The notes: generated by a model from the letters alone, not told the origin. Positions 8,927 to 19,200 are shown, counted from the first letter of the stretch. The stretch is 64,000 bases of DNA from Lacticaseibacillus rhamnosus (GCF_900636965.1 NZ_LR134331.1:2790001-2854000), one strand, 5' to 3'. A program made the numbers and translations.

Positions 8927-10242
8927 TTGTCCATCGCTCCTAACCGAATCATCGCATTCATATCAATCATCATATTTAACTTGAGATCGTGCTCATCCAT
9001 CCACTCGTCCGCGTTATGCGCAATGCCTTTTTGACCGGGAAAAGAAGGCCCGAATGCCACAATGTTTGGCATTTTACGTGCATAAGTCGCCCCAGTTGTG
9101 GTGACCGGTTGACCCTCTCGCCCCGTCACCTGTTCATACGCTTGCGTCAATGCTGCCAGCCGCGGATCGTTTTTGTCATGCAGGATCCCCGGCATGCTGC
9201 GAATCACAGTTATTTGAGTGCGGGGAAAAGCGGCTGCAGTCAGCGCGCGGGTGACGTCATGCTCTTGATAAGTCACAGGATAGCGGACCGCCAAAAGCAG
9301 ACTGATGACCGAGCCGACTTTTTGCAGCTGATAGGGTGTCACAATCAATCGGCCACTTGCGGCATCGGCAAAATCCATCCCTAGCCCTTCGCCGTGGTGT
9401 TGGTTCGCCAGCGTTTGCACCAACCATCGGCAATAGTTGGCAAACTGTCCGCGGATCGCATGTTCGTCTAGCAATTCCTTGGCTAAGGTTGTGATCGCAT
9501 TTCTACCTAACTCTGGGGCATTGCTGGGCGCGCGAATGCCGCTGGCTGTATAGTGCTTGTTGTTGATCGTTGCTTGCAGATGGTCAGGCACATGATCGCT
9601 TGCTTGGTCGCCGGTGATGGTGGCTACTTTGTCGAGAGAATCATCGGTGATGGGCGTGCGCAGGTTAAAATTCACAATGCCGCGTTCGCCGTATACAACC
9701 GGAAATTTGCAGTCTGGCGTGAAACCAAACTCAGGCGGGGCTTCCTTGGCGAGATACAAAGGGACATCCGCCGAACCGCTTTCTTCATCCGAGCCTAAAA
9801 TCAACCGAATCGTCCGCTTAGGCTGAAAACCGGCATCCTTGAGCAGCTTCATCGCAAATAAACAGGCAATACTTGGACCTTTGTTATCAAGAATTCCCCG
9901 CCCGTATAAGCGGCCAGCCTTTTCCGAAAGGTCGTATGGTGGAAAATACCACACCGTTTCGCCCGCGTATACCACATCCAAGTGACCGACGATGCCGATA
10001 TAATGCTGGTCATCGTCACCCCACTGAATATACGCCATTGCCGAATTAACAATCCCGGTTTTAAACCCATAAGCCTTTCCCAGTTCTACCGCAGTGGTTA
10101 AAGCCATCCGCGGACCCCGGCCAAACGGCGCATCGGCTTGTTGCGGCCCGCGAACACTTTTAATTTGCATCATGTGACGCAATGCTTGGATAAAAGTCAT
10201 CCGTTGCGCCTCATATAAAGCTGCCAGCGTTTCATTTTTCAT
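8923..10242 (-). CDS. pepV: M20-family dipeptidase (PepV-like)
   Basis: A zinc dipeptidase-like protein of 439 residues from the ATG after AAGGAAG; an upstream GTG would add two codons. Metal and catalytic residues are recognisable in IGIVGHLDVV, GRGILDNKGPS and SDEESGSAD. It lies between alfR2 (20 bp upstream) and asnA2 (4-bp overlap). It probably trims peptides or aminoacyl-Asn glycans after uptake. In the L. casei study the equivalent gene was not among those needed for use of the fucosylated glycoamino acid, so its substrate in this pathway is open. Confidence 0.85.
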   Translation of the reverse strand: MKNETLAALYEAQRMTFIQALRHMMQIKSVRGPQQADAPFGRGPRMALTTAVELGKAYGFKTGIVNSAMAYIQWGDDDQHYIGIVGHLDVVYAGETVWYFPPYDLSEKAGRLYGRGILDNKGPSIACLFAMKLLKDAGFQPKRTIRLILGSDEESGSADVPLYLAKEAPPEFGFTPDCKFPVVYGERGIVNFNLRTPITDDSLDKVATITGDQASDHVPDHLQATINNKHYTASGIRAPSNAPELGRNAITTLAKELLDEHAIRGQFANYCRWLVQTLANQHHGEGLGMDFADAASGRLIVTPYQLQKVGSVISLLLAVRYPVTYQEHDVTRALTAAAFPRTQITVIRSMPGILHDKNDPRLAALTQAYEQVTGREGQPVTTTGATYARKMPNIVAFGPSFPGQKGIAHNADEWMDEHDLKLNMMIDMNAMIRLGAMDK

Positions 10243-10262
10243 TCGCACTTACTTCCTTAAAC

Positions 10263-10982
10263 TCACACCCGATCCCGCGTTAACGTGGACTTAAACGAAT
10301 ATTTGTCAGCGCGATAGTACGAAATGTCGTAAAGAATCGGCTTGGCATCGGCAGTATAGGTAACGGAATGGACGAGCAGTAACGGATCGCCTTTTTTCCC
10401 GTGGAGTAGTTTGATCATGTCCGGGTCGATCAACACGGCTTCGACTTCCTGATGCGAATAGGCAATCGGCACCCGCTTTTCAATTAAGGCAAAAAGCGAG
10501 CCCTCAAAGTCGTGTGCTTGCAAGCCTTCAATGTATTCATGGCAAATTGCAACATGCTCAACGGTCATCGGTTCTTCATCCCAGAACCGCCGTCGCACGA
10601 GCAGGTCAACGGTTTTGTTTGCCTGCTGATCCCGTCCTAGTACGCGCGCAATTTCTTCCGGGATCGGATCCAGCGGGCCAAAACTCAGCACTTCGGTACG
10701 ACTCTTCTTGCCATATGCGCGCGCGGCTTCGGTAAAGCCTTGTAACCCCATGCGGCCGCTTTCGACTTTATCGGTATACGACATGACATAGGTGCCTTTC
10801 CCCGGTGACTTCACAAGTAATTGCTGCCGAATTAGTAGTTCAATCGCCTTGCGCACCGTGAGTCGGCTGACTGCGAACTCCTTAGCCAAATCATATTCAG
10901 ATGGTAAGCGCTGGCTGGTAGTGTACATCCCGTCACGCACACGGCGGCTTAGTTCATCTGCGACCTGTTCAAATTTTGCCAT
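10263..10982 (-). CDS. alfR2: GntR/HutC-family regulator of the alf-2 locus
   Basis: A 239-residue regulator. An N-terminal winged helix (about residues 4-70, with LPSEYDLAKEFAVSRLTVRKA) is followed by a UTRA ligand-binding domain. It is transcribed leftward, divergent from the transporter and fucosidase genes across a 361-bp gap holding two near-palindromic 10-mers that are good operator candidates. The L. casei AlfR2 protein controls this locus in response to fucosyl-alpha-1,6-GlcNAc-Asn. In the published cluster asdA (aspartate 4-decarboxylase) is part of this divergent group; no such gene is present here. Confidence 0.88.
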   Translation of the reverse strand: MAKFEQVADELSRRVRDGMYTTSQRLPSEYDLAKEFAVSRLTVRKAIELLIRQQLLVKSPGKGTYVMSYTDKVESGRMGLQGFTEAARAYGKKSRTEVLSFGPLDPIPEEIARVLGRDQQANKTVDLLVRRRFWDEEPMTVEHVAICHEYIEGLQAHDFEGSLFALIEKRVPIAYSHQEVEAVLIDPDMIKLLHGKKGDPLLLVHSVTYTADAKPILYDISYYRADKYSFKSTLTRDRV

Positions 10983-11184
10983 TCGTTTTAGCCTCCGTTT
11001 TCTTTAACAACGCTTTTCGTAGGTTCGTTGACGTTACGTTCATTTTGTCATGGTTCATGGATGAAGCAGCGGCTGCTTTAAGGCCACTTTTGCCGTTCAT
11101 TCAGCTGCGACGATTGCGCGCGCTGCTGCGATTGTATGCCCTTCCATTTTTTGCTTGTTTTTCACGTGCTACCAGTTTATGCTT

Positions 11185-11208
11185 AGTATGCACTGAATAG
11201 TATATACT
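11185..11208. promoter_or_regulatory. Candidate AlfR2 operator pair
   Basis: AGTATGCACT (11185-11194) and AGTATATACT (11199-11208) are repeated 14 bp apart. The second is a perfect palindrome and the first has one mismatched pair. They lie between alfR2 and alfH. Read leftward they overlap a possible alfR2 promoter (TTGTAG, 16 bp, CATACT). This is the expected form of a GntR-family operator. Confidence 0.5.
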
Positions 11209-11343
11209 ACAAGTTTTATTTTTTGAAGCGCCTTTTTCCCATGTATCATCGCGAAAAATCCGGTCTGCTAAATTCACTCGTCAGTGGTCTTTTTACGCGT
11301 CTGCTCACAACCTCGTCAAAAATTAAATAAAGGAAGTGTCATC

Positions 11344-12546
11344 ATGCTGTCATCTGCCCATGTTCCCGAAGACAAACGTTCGCCGCTTCTGGCGCTTGGC
11401 ATCTTATCGATCTCATTCTTAATGTCGGTTAGTAACGCGGTTTCCGGAACTATCCCGCTGATGGAAAAATATTTTTCCGATGTTTCGCGGGCCAACGTTG
11501 AACTTCTAATCGTCATCCCTACTGGCGGCGTCCTGCTTGGAACAGTGATTAGCGGCCTGGTTTCTAATCTGCTCGGGAAAAAGTATACGGTCATCGCCGG
11601 CCTGACGATTTCCATGATCTTCGGCATCATCCCGGCGTTTATTTTCAACTACCCTGCCATTTTAATTTCCCGGGCAATGTTTGGCGTGGGGATGGGGGTT
11701 TTCACGCCGCTCAGTGTGTCTTACATCACGGATCTGTTCCCTGAGGAGACGCGGAATCGCCTGCTGGGGTGGCGTAATTCGGTTGGCGCAATTGGTGATG
11801 CCATCATGCTTTTCATCGCCGGCTTCTTGATCAACATCAGCTGGCACACCACTTACTTAGTCTTTCTTTTCTTATTGGTGCCGATTATTTTAGTGATGTT
11901 TCTGGTTCCTAAGCGCTACGACTACATCGTCTCGGAAAACGGTAAAGAAGTCGAAGAAACTGCCAAGGTGAAGCCAACAACCAACGGCGGCGTCATTCAG
12001 CTGGCCATCGTCTTCCTATTTGTCTGCTTGTTCTACTCGGCCATTTCGCTAAAACTCGCTAGCTACATGGTGGATAATCATGTCGGTAGCGCCGCCGCAG
12101 CCACCCATATTTTCGGCTTTCTGGTACTGTGCTCGATCATTTCCGGCATCGCGTTTGAAAAAATTGCCAAATGGTGCGGCAAGTATACCGTGGCCATTTT
12201 CGATATTGTGACCGCCCTTGCGATGATGGCAGTGCCGTTTGTCCATTCAATCCCGGCCTTGTTGGTACTGGTGCTGGCGGCTGGTTTTTGCAACGGAATC
12301 ATCAATCCGGCCTTAACCGCGCGTATGGTCCACTATTCGCCTAAGGGGTCGATGAACTTCACCACTTCGATTATCATCATCGGCATCAACATCGGCTTCC
12401 TCATCGCCCCTTACTTCTTCCAATTCTTCGGCAGCATCATTGGCAATGCTGACCCTGCAACCATGATCTTGTGGAGCGGCATTTTCTATATCCTGTTAGC
12501 CGTTTACGACTTGGTGATCGTTAAAAAAGACCGCTTAAGCATTTGA
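11344..12546 (+). CDS. alfH: MFS permease for fucosylated glycoamino acid
   Basis: A 12-helix major facilitator of 400 residues. The start is the ATG at 11344, 8 bp after AAAGGAAG; an extra 20-codon upstream extension has no ribosome site. The MFS loop motif is degenerate (SNLLGKKYTVIAGL). A second conserved block is DLFPEETRNRLLGWRNSVGAIGD. It is followed by alfC after 25 bp. In L. casei AlfH imports fucosyl-alpha-1,6-GlcNAc-Asn, and the 6'-fucose is needed for transport. The same role is inferred here from synteny. Confidence 0.87.
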   Translation: MLSSAHVPEDKRSPLLALGILSISFLMSVSNAVSGTIPLMEKYFSDVSRANVELLIVIPTGGVLLGTVISGLVSNLLGKKYTVIAGLTISMIFGIIPAFIFNYPAILISRAMFGVGMGVFTPLSVSYITDLFPEETRNRLLGWRNSVGAIGDAIMLFIAGFLINISWHTTYLVFLFLLVPIILVMFLVPKRYDYIVSENGKEVEETAKVKPTTNGGVIQLAIVFLFVCLFYSAISLKLASYMVDNHVGSAAAATHIFGFLVLCSIISGIAFEKIAKWCGKYTVAIFDIVTALAMMAVPFVHSIPALLVLVLAAGFCNGIINPALTARMVHYSPKGSMNFTTSIIIIGINIGFLIAPYFFQFFGSIIGNADPATMILWSGIFYILLAVYDLVIVKKDRLSI

Positions 12547-12571
12547 TCGCAAAGATTAGGAGGCGCTACTT

Positions 12572-13606
12572 ATGAACGACAATGTTACTTGGTTTAAACA
12601 CGCTAAATACGGCATGATGATTCACTGGGGATTATATTCGCTGCTGGCAGGTGAATATCGCGGTGAGTCATCGAGTGCCTACGCAGAATGGATTCAGTCC
12701 AAATTTCAAATACCAAATGCCGAATACGGTAAACTTGCCACCGCCTTCAACCCGTTATACTTTGATGCCGATCAGATCGTGGCTCTTGCCAGAAAGTGCG
12801 GCATGCAGTATCTGGTCGTTACCACCAAACACCACGACGGCTTTGCGATGTATCACTCGCAAGTTGACCGCTACAACGTATACGACGCCACCCCGTTCCA
12901 CCGCGATGTGATTGCCGAACTAGCCCAAGCCTGTCATCACGCAGGCCTCAAGTTCGGGCTCTATTATTCTCAAGACCTCGATTGGCACGAACCGGATGGC
13001 GGCGGCTACAAATCAAACGACCTCGAAACAGCCGGCACCACTTGGGACAACAGCTGGGACTTCCCGGACGAAACACAGAAGAATTTTGACCGCTGCTTCA
13101 ATCGAAAAATACTCCCGCAAATCAAAGAAATCATGACCAACTATGGTGACATCGCCACAGCCTGGTTCGATGTCCCGATGACCCTATCCGAAGCCCAAAG
13201 CCAAACCATTTATGATACCGTCCGTGCCTTGCAGCCCAAATGTCTCATCAACTCGCGCTTAGGCAATGGCAAATATGATTTCGTCTCACTCGGCGACAAC
13301 GAAATCCCCAAAGACAAAGCTGCCATGACCCAAACCGATGTCGACTATAACGACATCACCGGCTTCAAACCGTCACCGCTGGGGTTATACGAAACGGCTG
13401 GCACCATCAATGACTCATGGGGCTTTTCTTATCACGACCAGAACTGGAAAACCCCGCGCACACTCTTCCGCTACAAACAACACCTCAACGATTTTGGCAT
13501 TAACTATCTGCTCAATGTCGGGCTTGATCCACTAGGTCGCGTGCCGATGATGGCAGAAGAGAACTTGCTGGCGGCTAAGGCGTTGGAGGATGAAGCTTTA
13601 AACTAA
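12572..13606 (+). CDS. alfC: Alpha-L-fucosidase AlfC (GH29)
   Basis: A 344-residue cytoplasmic GH29 fucosidase with no signal peptide. It is expected to remove alpha-1,6-linked fucose from core-fucosylated GlcNAc(-Asn). Counting from the ATG, the nucleophile Asp is residue 200 (TAWFDVPM) and an Asp is at 242 (SLGDNE). These are the positions reported for the nucleophile and acid/base of L. casei AlfC. Other GH29 features are GMMIHWGLYS and TTKHHDGFAMY. The ribosome site is AGGAGGCG. It ends the rightward alfHC operon at a strong terminator. Confidence 0.95.
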   Translation: MNDNVTWFKHAKYGMMIHWGLYSLLAGEYRGESSSAYAEWIQSKFQIPNAEYGKLATAFNPLYFDADQIVALARKCGMQYLVVTTKHHDGFAMYHSQVDRYNVYDATPFHRDVIAELAQACHHAGLKFGLYYSQDLDWHEPDGGGYKSNDLETAGTTWDNSWDFPDETQKNFDRCFNRKILPQIKEIMTNYGDIATAWFDVPMTLSEAQSQTIYDTVRALQPKCLINSRLGNGKYDFVSLGDNEIPKDKAAMTQTDVDYNDITGFKPSPLGLYETAGTINDSWGFSYHDQNWKTPRTLFRYKQHLNDFGINYLLNVGLDPLGRVPMMAEENLLAAKALEDEALN

Positions 13607-13616
13607 ATACGACCAT

Positions 13617-13664
13617 AAAAAATGGAACGTCTCAGGCTCACAAATAAAGACGTTCCATTTTTAT
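13617..13664 (+). terminator. Intrinsic terminator after alfC
   Basis: AAATGGAACGTCT pairs with AGACGTTCCATTT around a 13-nt loop and is followed by a T-rich tract. It also sits just beyond the end of the convergent acetyltransferase gene, so it may act in both directions. Confidence 0.8.
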
Positions 13665-13671
13665 TTTCGAT

Positions 13672-14172
13672 CTAAGCAAGCTTCTTCACTAAAAACTGAT
13701 CCATCAACTGATGCTGCGCGTTGACAAGTGGGCGCGGTAAATCAGTGAAACCAAACTCATGATAAACATGAACAGCAGTTTTAAGCGTATGGTAAGTTTC
13801 AAGATAAACCGACTGATACCCGACTTGCCGAGCGTAATCCAAGGCATGCTGCAACAGGCGCTTACCAATGCCATGGCCTTGCAAATCACCGTGAACATAG
13901 AACTTTTGCAATTCAGCAACACCGTGAGTCGGGTCATACTCTGCAATGCCAACCCCACCGAGAACGCGACCATTTTGCGTGGCCACAAAGTAATGCCGCT
14001 TTGGCTCTGCCGCATAAAACTGACTTAAGTGATCCAGTCCAGCATCAAAATACACGGTACCCGGGCGGTCAAGATCGGCGGCTTTCAGACACTCCCGAAT
14101 GAGTGCGGCAACTGGTGCATCGTCTGCAGCTGTCATCGGACGAATCACTTCTTCATGAACTGGCGTTGGCAT
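13672..14172 (-). CDS. GNAT-family N-acetyltransferase
   Basis: About 166 residues with the GNAT fold. Acetyl-CoA binding motif A is visible as GDLQGHGIGKRLLQHALDYA and the late Tyr-containing segment as VHVYHEFGFTD. The start at 14172 is chosen because AGGG lies 6 bp upstream; an ATG two codons earlier is possible. The gene stands alone between converging and unrelated genes. The substrate, a small amine or a protein, cannot be told from sequence. Confidence 0.8.
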   Translation of the reverse strand: MPTPVHEEVIRPMTAADDAPVAALIRECLKAADLDRPGTVYFDAGLDHLSQFYAAEPKRHYFVATQNGRVLGGVGIAEYDPTHGVAELQKFYVHGDLQGHGIGKRLLQHALDYARQVGYQSVYLETYHTLKTAVHVYHEFGFTDLPRPLVNAQHQLMDQFLVKKLA

Positions 14173-14349
14173 GGACATCCCTGCTTTCGAAAAGGTTTAA
14201 GCAAAATCATAGTATTTTTTCAGCTAATTGCAAGGCTTCTCTGTGATGTTCCACGGAAACTGGGCAAATACGAAATGTTTCACGGGGAACACTCTCATCT
14301 CGGGGTTATTAATGATTCCTTGCTATGCACTACCCGCCCTTCACAACAT

Positions 14350-14979
14350 CTAATCAAGCCGCGTCATCCATCCCGCATCCGCATGGGCAGCAAACGCCAT
14401 CTCAATATCCGCCGGTAAATTACGCTGCAGTGACAACGGTAACGCCAACGCCTCCTCACGGGTGAAAGTGCGGACATTTTCGGTTTCGACGCCTGTCTTT
14501 AACGTTTGCGTCACCGGCTGGCAGGCAATGAAAAACTTGTATACATCCTGCGTGCTTTGCGGTGCATAGTCACGCTTCCGGACCGAATAAACCGCGAGCA
14601 GTTGCGTTGGTTTGACCGTCAAGCCAGCTTCTTCGCGGGTTTCTTTGACCGCAATCTCACCAGCACTATAACCCAAGTCCGCCCAGCCGCCGGGAATCGA
14701 CCAAGTGCCACCTGCCCGCTCTTGCACCAGCAAAAGGCGATCCTCGATAAACGTCACTGCCCGCACATCAACCTTGGGTGTTACATAACCGGTATCCTGA
14801 TCCACAAATAAACGCGCTTGCTCAGGGGTCGCATCGCTCAATTGCAGCATCAGTTGCTTGGTGATAGCCGCTAATTGATCGTAACGTTCCCGATCAAACA
14901 CATCTTTTGTATAGTAACGACCAGACTGCGCAATAGCCTGCAGTTGGCCCAATAACAAGTTCAAGTCTTCGCTTGGCAT
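14350..14979 (-). CDS. Nudix hydrolase with N-terminal Nudix-associated domain
   Basis: A 209-residue protein. The N-terminal helical region (about 1-70) resembles the extension found in YjhB-like ADP-ribose pyrophosphatases. The Nudix fold follows with an intact box, GWADLGYSAGEIAVKETREEAGL in sense, where the catalytic REEAG is complete. It likely hydrolyses a nucleoside-diphosphate derivative such as ADP-ribose. The start at 14979 follows AGGAGGCGAGG; an ATG seven codons upstream lies inside that ribosome site and is less likely. Confidence 0.82.
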   Translation of the reverse strand: MPSEDLNLLLGQLQAIAQSGRYYTKDVFDRERYDQLAAITKQLMLQLSDATPEQARLFVDQDTGYVTPKVDVRAVTFIEDRLLLVQERAGGTWSIPGGWADLGYSAGEIAVKETREEAGLTVKPTQLLAVYSVRKRDYAPQSTQDVYKFFIACQPVTQTLKTGVETENVRTFTREEALALPLSLQRNLPADIEMAFAAHADAGWMTRLD

Positions 14980-15047
14980 GCCCTCGCCTCCTGCTATCAT
15001 TGTAGCAAAATTGCAGCTAATGCCGGTTTAAAGCAAAGAAAGCTTAA

Positions 15048-15088
15048 CTTAAAAAGATTGCCGATACACGACCGGCAATCTTTTTAAG
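15048..15088. terminator. Intrinsic terminator, symmetric
   Basis: AAAAAGATTGCCG pairs with CGGCAATCTTTTT around a short loop, with A- and T-tracts on both sides, so it can work in either direction. On the minus strand it ends the unit of the small membrane protein and the XRE regulator. Confidence 0.75.
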
Positions 15089-15104
15089 TTCATGCTTCTG
15101 ACAA

Positions 15105-15317
15105 TCATCCGTGGCGTCTGCTGATCAACAAGTATATGCCTTCCACAATTGCAATAATCAAAATGAAAACGACCAGCACGGCTAATGCCGCTAAACGTGA
15201 TGCCGCGGTCTCAACATGGCCGGCACCATCCACGCGTCTCATCAAGATCGTGATGCCGATACCGCTGATAGCGATTGCCAAAACGATATTCGTGATCCAG
15301 AGTCCCTTATGTTTCAA
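15105..15317 (-). CDS. Small two-helix membrane protein
   Basis: A 70-residue protein with two hydrophobic helices (about 8-25 and 43-63) and a basic end (ISRRHG). It lies 13 bp downstream of the XRE/membrane regulator on the same strand and ends at a terminator, so the two are probably cotranscribed. No family is recognised. A functional link with the regulator's membrane domain is a guess from pairing. Confidence 0.6.
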   Translation of the reverse strand: MKHKGLWITNIVLAIAISGIGITILMRRVDGAGHVETAASRLAALAVLVVFILIIAIVEGIYLLISRRHG

Positions 15318-15330
15318 AGCTATTGCCCCC

Positions 15331-15900
15331 TTATCTCAAGGTTTTGAAAGTACGGCCCAGTTTTTGCAAACTAGCGCCGATTAAGGGAAGCAGTAATGTC
15401 ATCGCAGTTGCCATGTAAACAAGTTGCAACCCAAACGCCATGGCGAATAGATTTTGCCACGCCAGACTGAACAGCACAGCTGCCAGAAAAACGCATAGGC
15501 CATGTAAGACTTGCGGCTTTAACCATTGCTGCCACCAGCTTAGTAAGAGACCTCCCAAAAAGCCGAGTACAAAGTCTGTCAGCAATAACATTTCCGGTCG
15601 CGCAACATAACCCAAGCGGCCAACAATCATGATCGCAAGCGCCGGTCCCAGAAAAGTGACTGGTCGCGCCGAGGTTTTCTTGGTGGCTTTGGATGGGACT
15701 GGCCTCAGCAATTCGTCAACGGTTATTTGGTAAAAATCAGCTAGCTGACAAACCGTTTGCAAATCTGGCTGATGTCGGCCGGTTTCCCACGTTGAAACGG
15801 TTTTTCGCGAAACGAAAAGCTGGTGGGCAACTTGCGCTTGCGTAAGCTGTCTTGTCAGTCGTAACGTCTTTAAGTGATTGCCTAAAACCGAAGTGGTCAT
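15331..15900 (-). CDS. XRE-type regulator with C-terminal membrane domain
   Basis: A 189-residue protein. Residues about 6-60 form a Cro/C1 helix-turn-helix (QAQVAHQLFVSRKTVSTWETGRHQPD region). The C-terminal half has four hydrophobic helices that place the protein in the membrane. Such HTH-membrane fusions are common in lactobacilli, often beside a small membrane protein as here. The inducer and targets are unknown. It could sense a membrane or wall signal directly. Confidence 0.75.
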   Translation of the reverse strand: MTTSVLGNHLKTLRLTRQLTQAQVAHQLFVSRKTVSTWETGRHQPDLQTVCQLADFYQITVDELLRPVPSKATKKTSARPVTFLGPALAIMIVGRLGYVARPEMLLLTDFVLGFLGGLLLSWWQQWLKPQVLHGLCVFLAAVLFSLAWQNLFAMAFGLQLVYMATAMTLLLPLIGASLQKLGRTFKTLR

Positions 15901-16167
15901 TCTGCTCCCCCCTAAACATACACGGCTCCTGTACGAAAATCCTAGCTACACTTGCTAGCACACTTGATATATCAAGGTTTTAAACCATTTTACGATTATT
16001 CAGGAACGTTTAAATAACGGTCGTGGAAATCTGTTTCTATCATTAGATTATCATAATATCATTTGCATCAGAACCCTTGGAGCCTTCGTCCGTTTCTACG
16101 CATAAGCGTTAAGATCGCAAGTGACCACGGATTGTCTGCTTCTGCTTCGACTCCTAACCACAGTCAC

Positions 16168-16212
16168 AAAGAAAAAGGCTGGCACCGTGATTTGCGGTGT
16201 CAACCTTTTATT
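16168..16212 (-). terminator. Intrinsic terminator after the GH31 gene
   Basis: AAAAGGCTGGCACCG pairs imperfectly with CGGTGTCAACCTTTT. The reverse strand runs into a T-tract (CTTTTTCTTTG). It lies just past the stop of the leftward GH31 gene. Confidence 0.65.
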
Positions 16213-16230
16213 GGCCTAAATGGCAACGTC

Positions 16231-19200
16231 TTAATCGTTATTCTTGTGATGTTGACGCAATTTGACGTAACCTAGCAGTCCGATTAAAGTTGCGCCGAGA
16301 ACAGCTAACACCGGTTGAGCCCGATCACCGGCATTCGGCATCTGATCGCGATTCTTAGTTGACTTGTGCGTGTCTGCCGATTCGCCGTTGAACCCCGCAT
16401 GTTGTTGTGGCGTCTTGTCTTTTGGCGGTATGCCTGGTTCCGGATTTGATGGTGTACTTGGATCTTTGCCTGGCCCCGGCGTTGGCACTGGTGGATTGTG
16501 AGGATCCTTACCCGGCTCTGGCGTTGGTGCCGCCTTTACCAGGTGATTGATGGCGGCTTTAAGGTTGGCAACTGCGGCTTCAACCTTGGCCACCGATGCT
16601 TCTGAATCCTTGTTAACCGCCCGCGCTTGGGCCAAAGCTGTTTTCAAGTCGGCAAAACTGGCATCAGTGTATGCCTTCGCTTTAAACTCCGCTGCTTTGG
16701 TGATCAGGCTGACAAGCTCGGTTTTGTCCGGTTGCTTTTCAAGTTGTAGCATTGCCGCCATTAAGGCATCGGCCTGTTTTCCAACTTCGGATTGAGCAGC
16801 ATTGGGATCACTCAGAACCAAACGTGCCGGTTTTAAAGCTGTTTGCAGTTTGGCATAGGAACTTGCGGTATAGTCGCTAGCTTTCAGTTTTTCTGTCGCT
16901 TTGACAAGTGCAGCGAGTGATTGTTTATCGGCCCGTGGTACCAAAGCGTCAATGGCTCCTTGAAGTTGATCGGCCAACTTTTGCTGTGTCGCCGCAGACG
17001 TTGTTGGATCCGTTAGTGCCTTTTTCGCTTCATCCAAAACGGTTGTGAGTTGGGTAAAGCTGTTTGGCGTGTAGTCGGCAGCATTTAGATTGGCCGCTAC
17101 TTTGACCCATTGTTCCAGCGTCGTGACTTGCGGTTGCTGCTTCACTTCCAGTGCAAACCACGCATTGCTAATTGCTTGGATGGCCGCTTGAATTTGCGCT
17201 TGGGTTGCATTTGCATCGGCAGAGACTGGCTTGGCTGCAGCAACAGCATCCGTCAATTTTGCAAAGCTCTCTGCTGTATACTGGTCAGCTTTTAACGCTT
17301 CAGCCGCTTCGATTAACTTTTTCAACTGATCCTGAGTCACGCCGCGGTCAGCCTCGAGTTTTCCCAAAGCGTGCTTCAGGTCCGCATAAGCTTGATTGAG
17401 CGCATCAACCGTTACGTTATCAACGTTGAGAACTTGGCTCGCTTTATCGCGTTGAGCTGTAACTGCCTGCCAACTAGCCGCGGTGAACAACTTCGGATCG
17501 AGCGCGTTAACGCCATCAATTAAGGCGGTTAATTGTGCTTTAGCCTGATCCGGCGCGCTCGTATCCGCTGGCAAAATGGTGATCGGTGCCGGTGCTTGCG
17601 GCAAGCTTTCCGGACCCCATTGATTGGTTAACATTGGATCACTTAACGCAAAGCTGAGTGCCGCTTTTGTCATGCGCGTTTTCGTTCGCAACGTGATGGT
17701 CGCTAACTTTTGGTCGCCTGACAAGCGCTTCTGCTGGCCTTCATTGGCAAAAATCAGATAGAGATCGCGACTGTTATCACCGTGCGTTCGCGTCTTGCTG
17801 AAGTTAACCATCTGGGCCGTTGCTTGGGTCGGTTCGACTTTGACTAACTCGACATTCGGATTCGTGAGCGGTACCCGGGCAAAGAGACTGTTAACGTTGG
17901 CTAGATCCTTGCCAAGCAGATTCAAGGTGATCGTTTCTCCAGGCAGATACGTTTGCTTTTCAGCTTCAAGCGCCAAGGTTCCGGCTGGTGCTTGTTCATC
18001 CGGCTTCGTCACCGGTGTTTTGCCTAGCTTGGTCATGACATAGTTGATGTCAAAAGCGTCAATGACCCCATTGCGATTCAGGTCGCCGTTTTGAACATAA
18101 CCGTTGAAATCACTGTCAATGTTGGCCGTTAAGCCCGCGTAGTTCATAAGCGACGTTTGATCGTCTTCATTCACCCGTCCGTCATTGGTAATATCACCCA
18201 ACACCGCTTTGCTTGAGCCATCCCGTTTAAACAGCAGCAATTCCCGTCCTGAAACAAAATCGCCGCGGCTTGTGCCTTTAGGGATCACAAAGCGGACATA
18301 TTGGGCTTTTTCATTTTTGTCAAAAGTAATCGTCTTATCTTTGCCATCCCACGTCCAACCTTTACCTTCACCCGCTTGATGCCAGTGAATCCCATCAAGG
18401 CTGGTTTCGACTTTCAATGCTGACAAAGTACCGTTGCCGCCGTCTTCACGCGGAACATAAGTCACATGATCCAAGTCGTAAACGCCATCAAGTTCTGCGG
18501 TGATCGTCATCGGTGTTGCTGATTGCTTAGGCGGCGTGGTGAACCAGTTGCTGTGCGCCATCGTAGTCAGATCCTGATCAAAAAGATGGGCCGCGTTGTC
18601 TTTTCCTTGCCAGATAGGCACACCGGTAATCGGCGCTGTGACTTGCGGATTGCTCATTTTGACAGCAAGCCGCAGCGGATTATCTTTGGAACTGAAAGTC
18701 TGCTCGTTACTCCACTTAGAAACCGCTTTGGCCGTTGCCGCGCGTACTTGGAATGTATGCTTGGTTTGGCTCTTCACCGGCGTCAAAAGAAATTCTGGCT
18801 TGGTCAGATTGCGGTAGACAACGCCATCTGCCTTGACGTCATAACTTGTCGCGTCATTCACCGGCTTCCAGTCAATGCCCACGGTTGTATCGGTCGTGGT
18901 CTGATCATTTTGCTTAATCTCGGTCGGCACCGCTACTTCATCGCTCTCGGGTAATGCTTCAGTCGTTGGATCATCAGTAGCATTGATACCGTCCACGGTG
19001 AGCTTAATCGCATTGCTTTTGACATTGGTTTTTTCCAGCTTAACTTGTAAAAAGTTCTGGTCAATCGACTTATCTGCAAGTTGATCCAAGAAATCATTCG
19101 TATGATATTGTTTATTAACAAAATAAACATTTTCGCCGGCAGTAAAGTCTTTAAGGTTATCAACGGCGGTCAGTTTAACCGTTTGTCCGCCAACACTGGC

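Noticed and set aside
10983-11184. Remnant of asdA between alfR2 and alfH
   Set aside because: I translated this stretch by eye and found no aminotransferase-like motif; the short rightward frames here have no ribosome sites.
18000-18215. Dockerin as evidence of a cellulosome
   Set aside because: Only one protein in the window carries the module and it has its own cohesin-like domain and wall anchor; no scaffoldin was seen.
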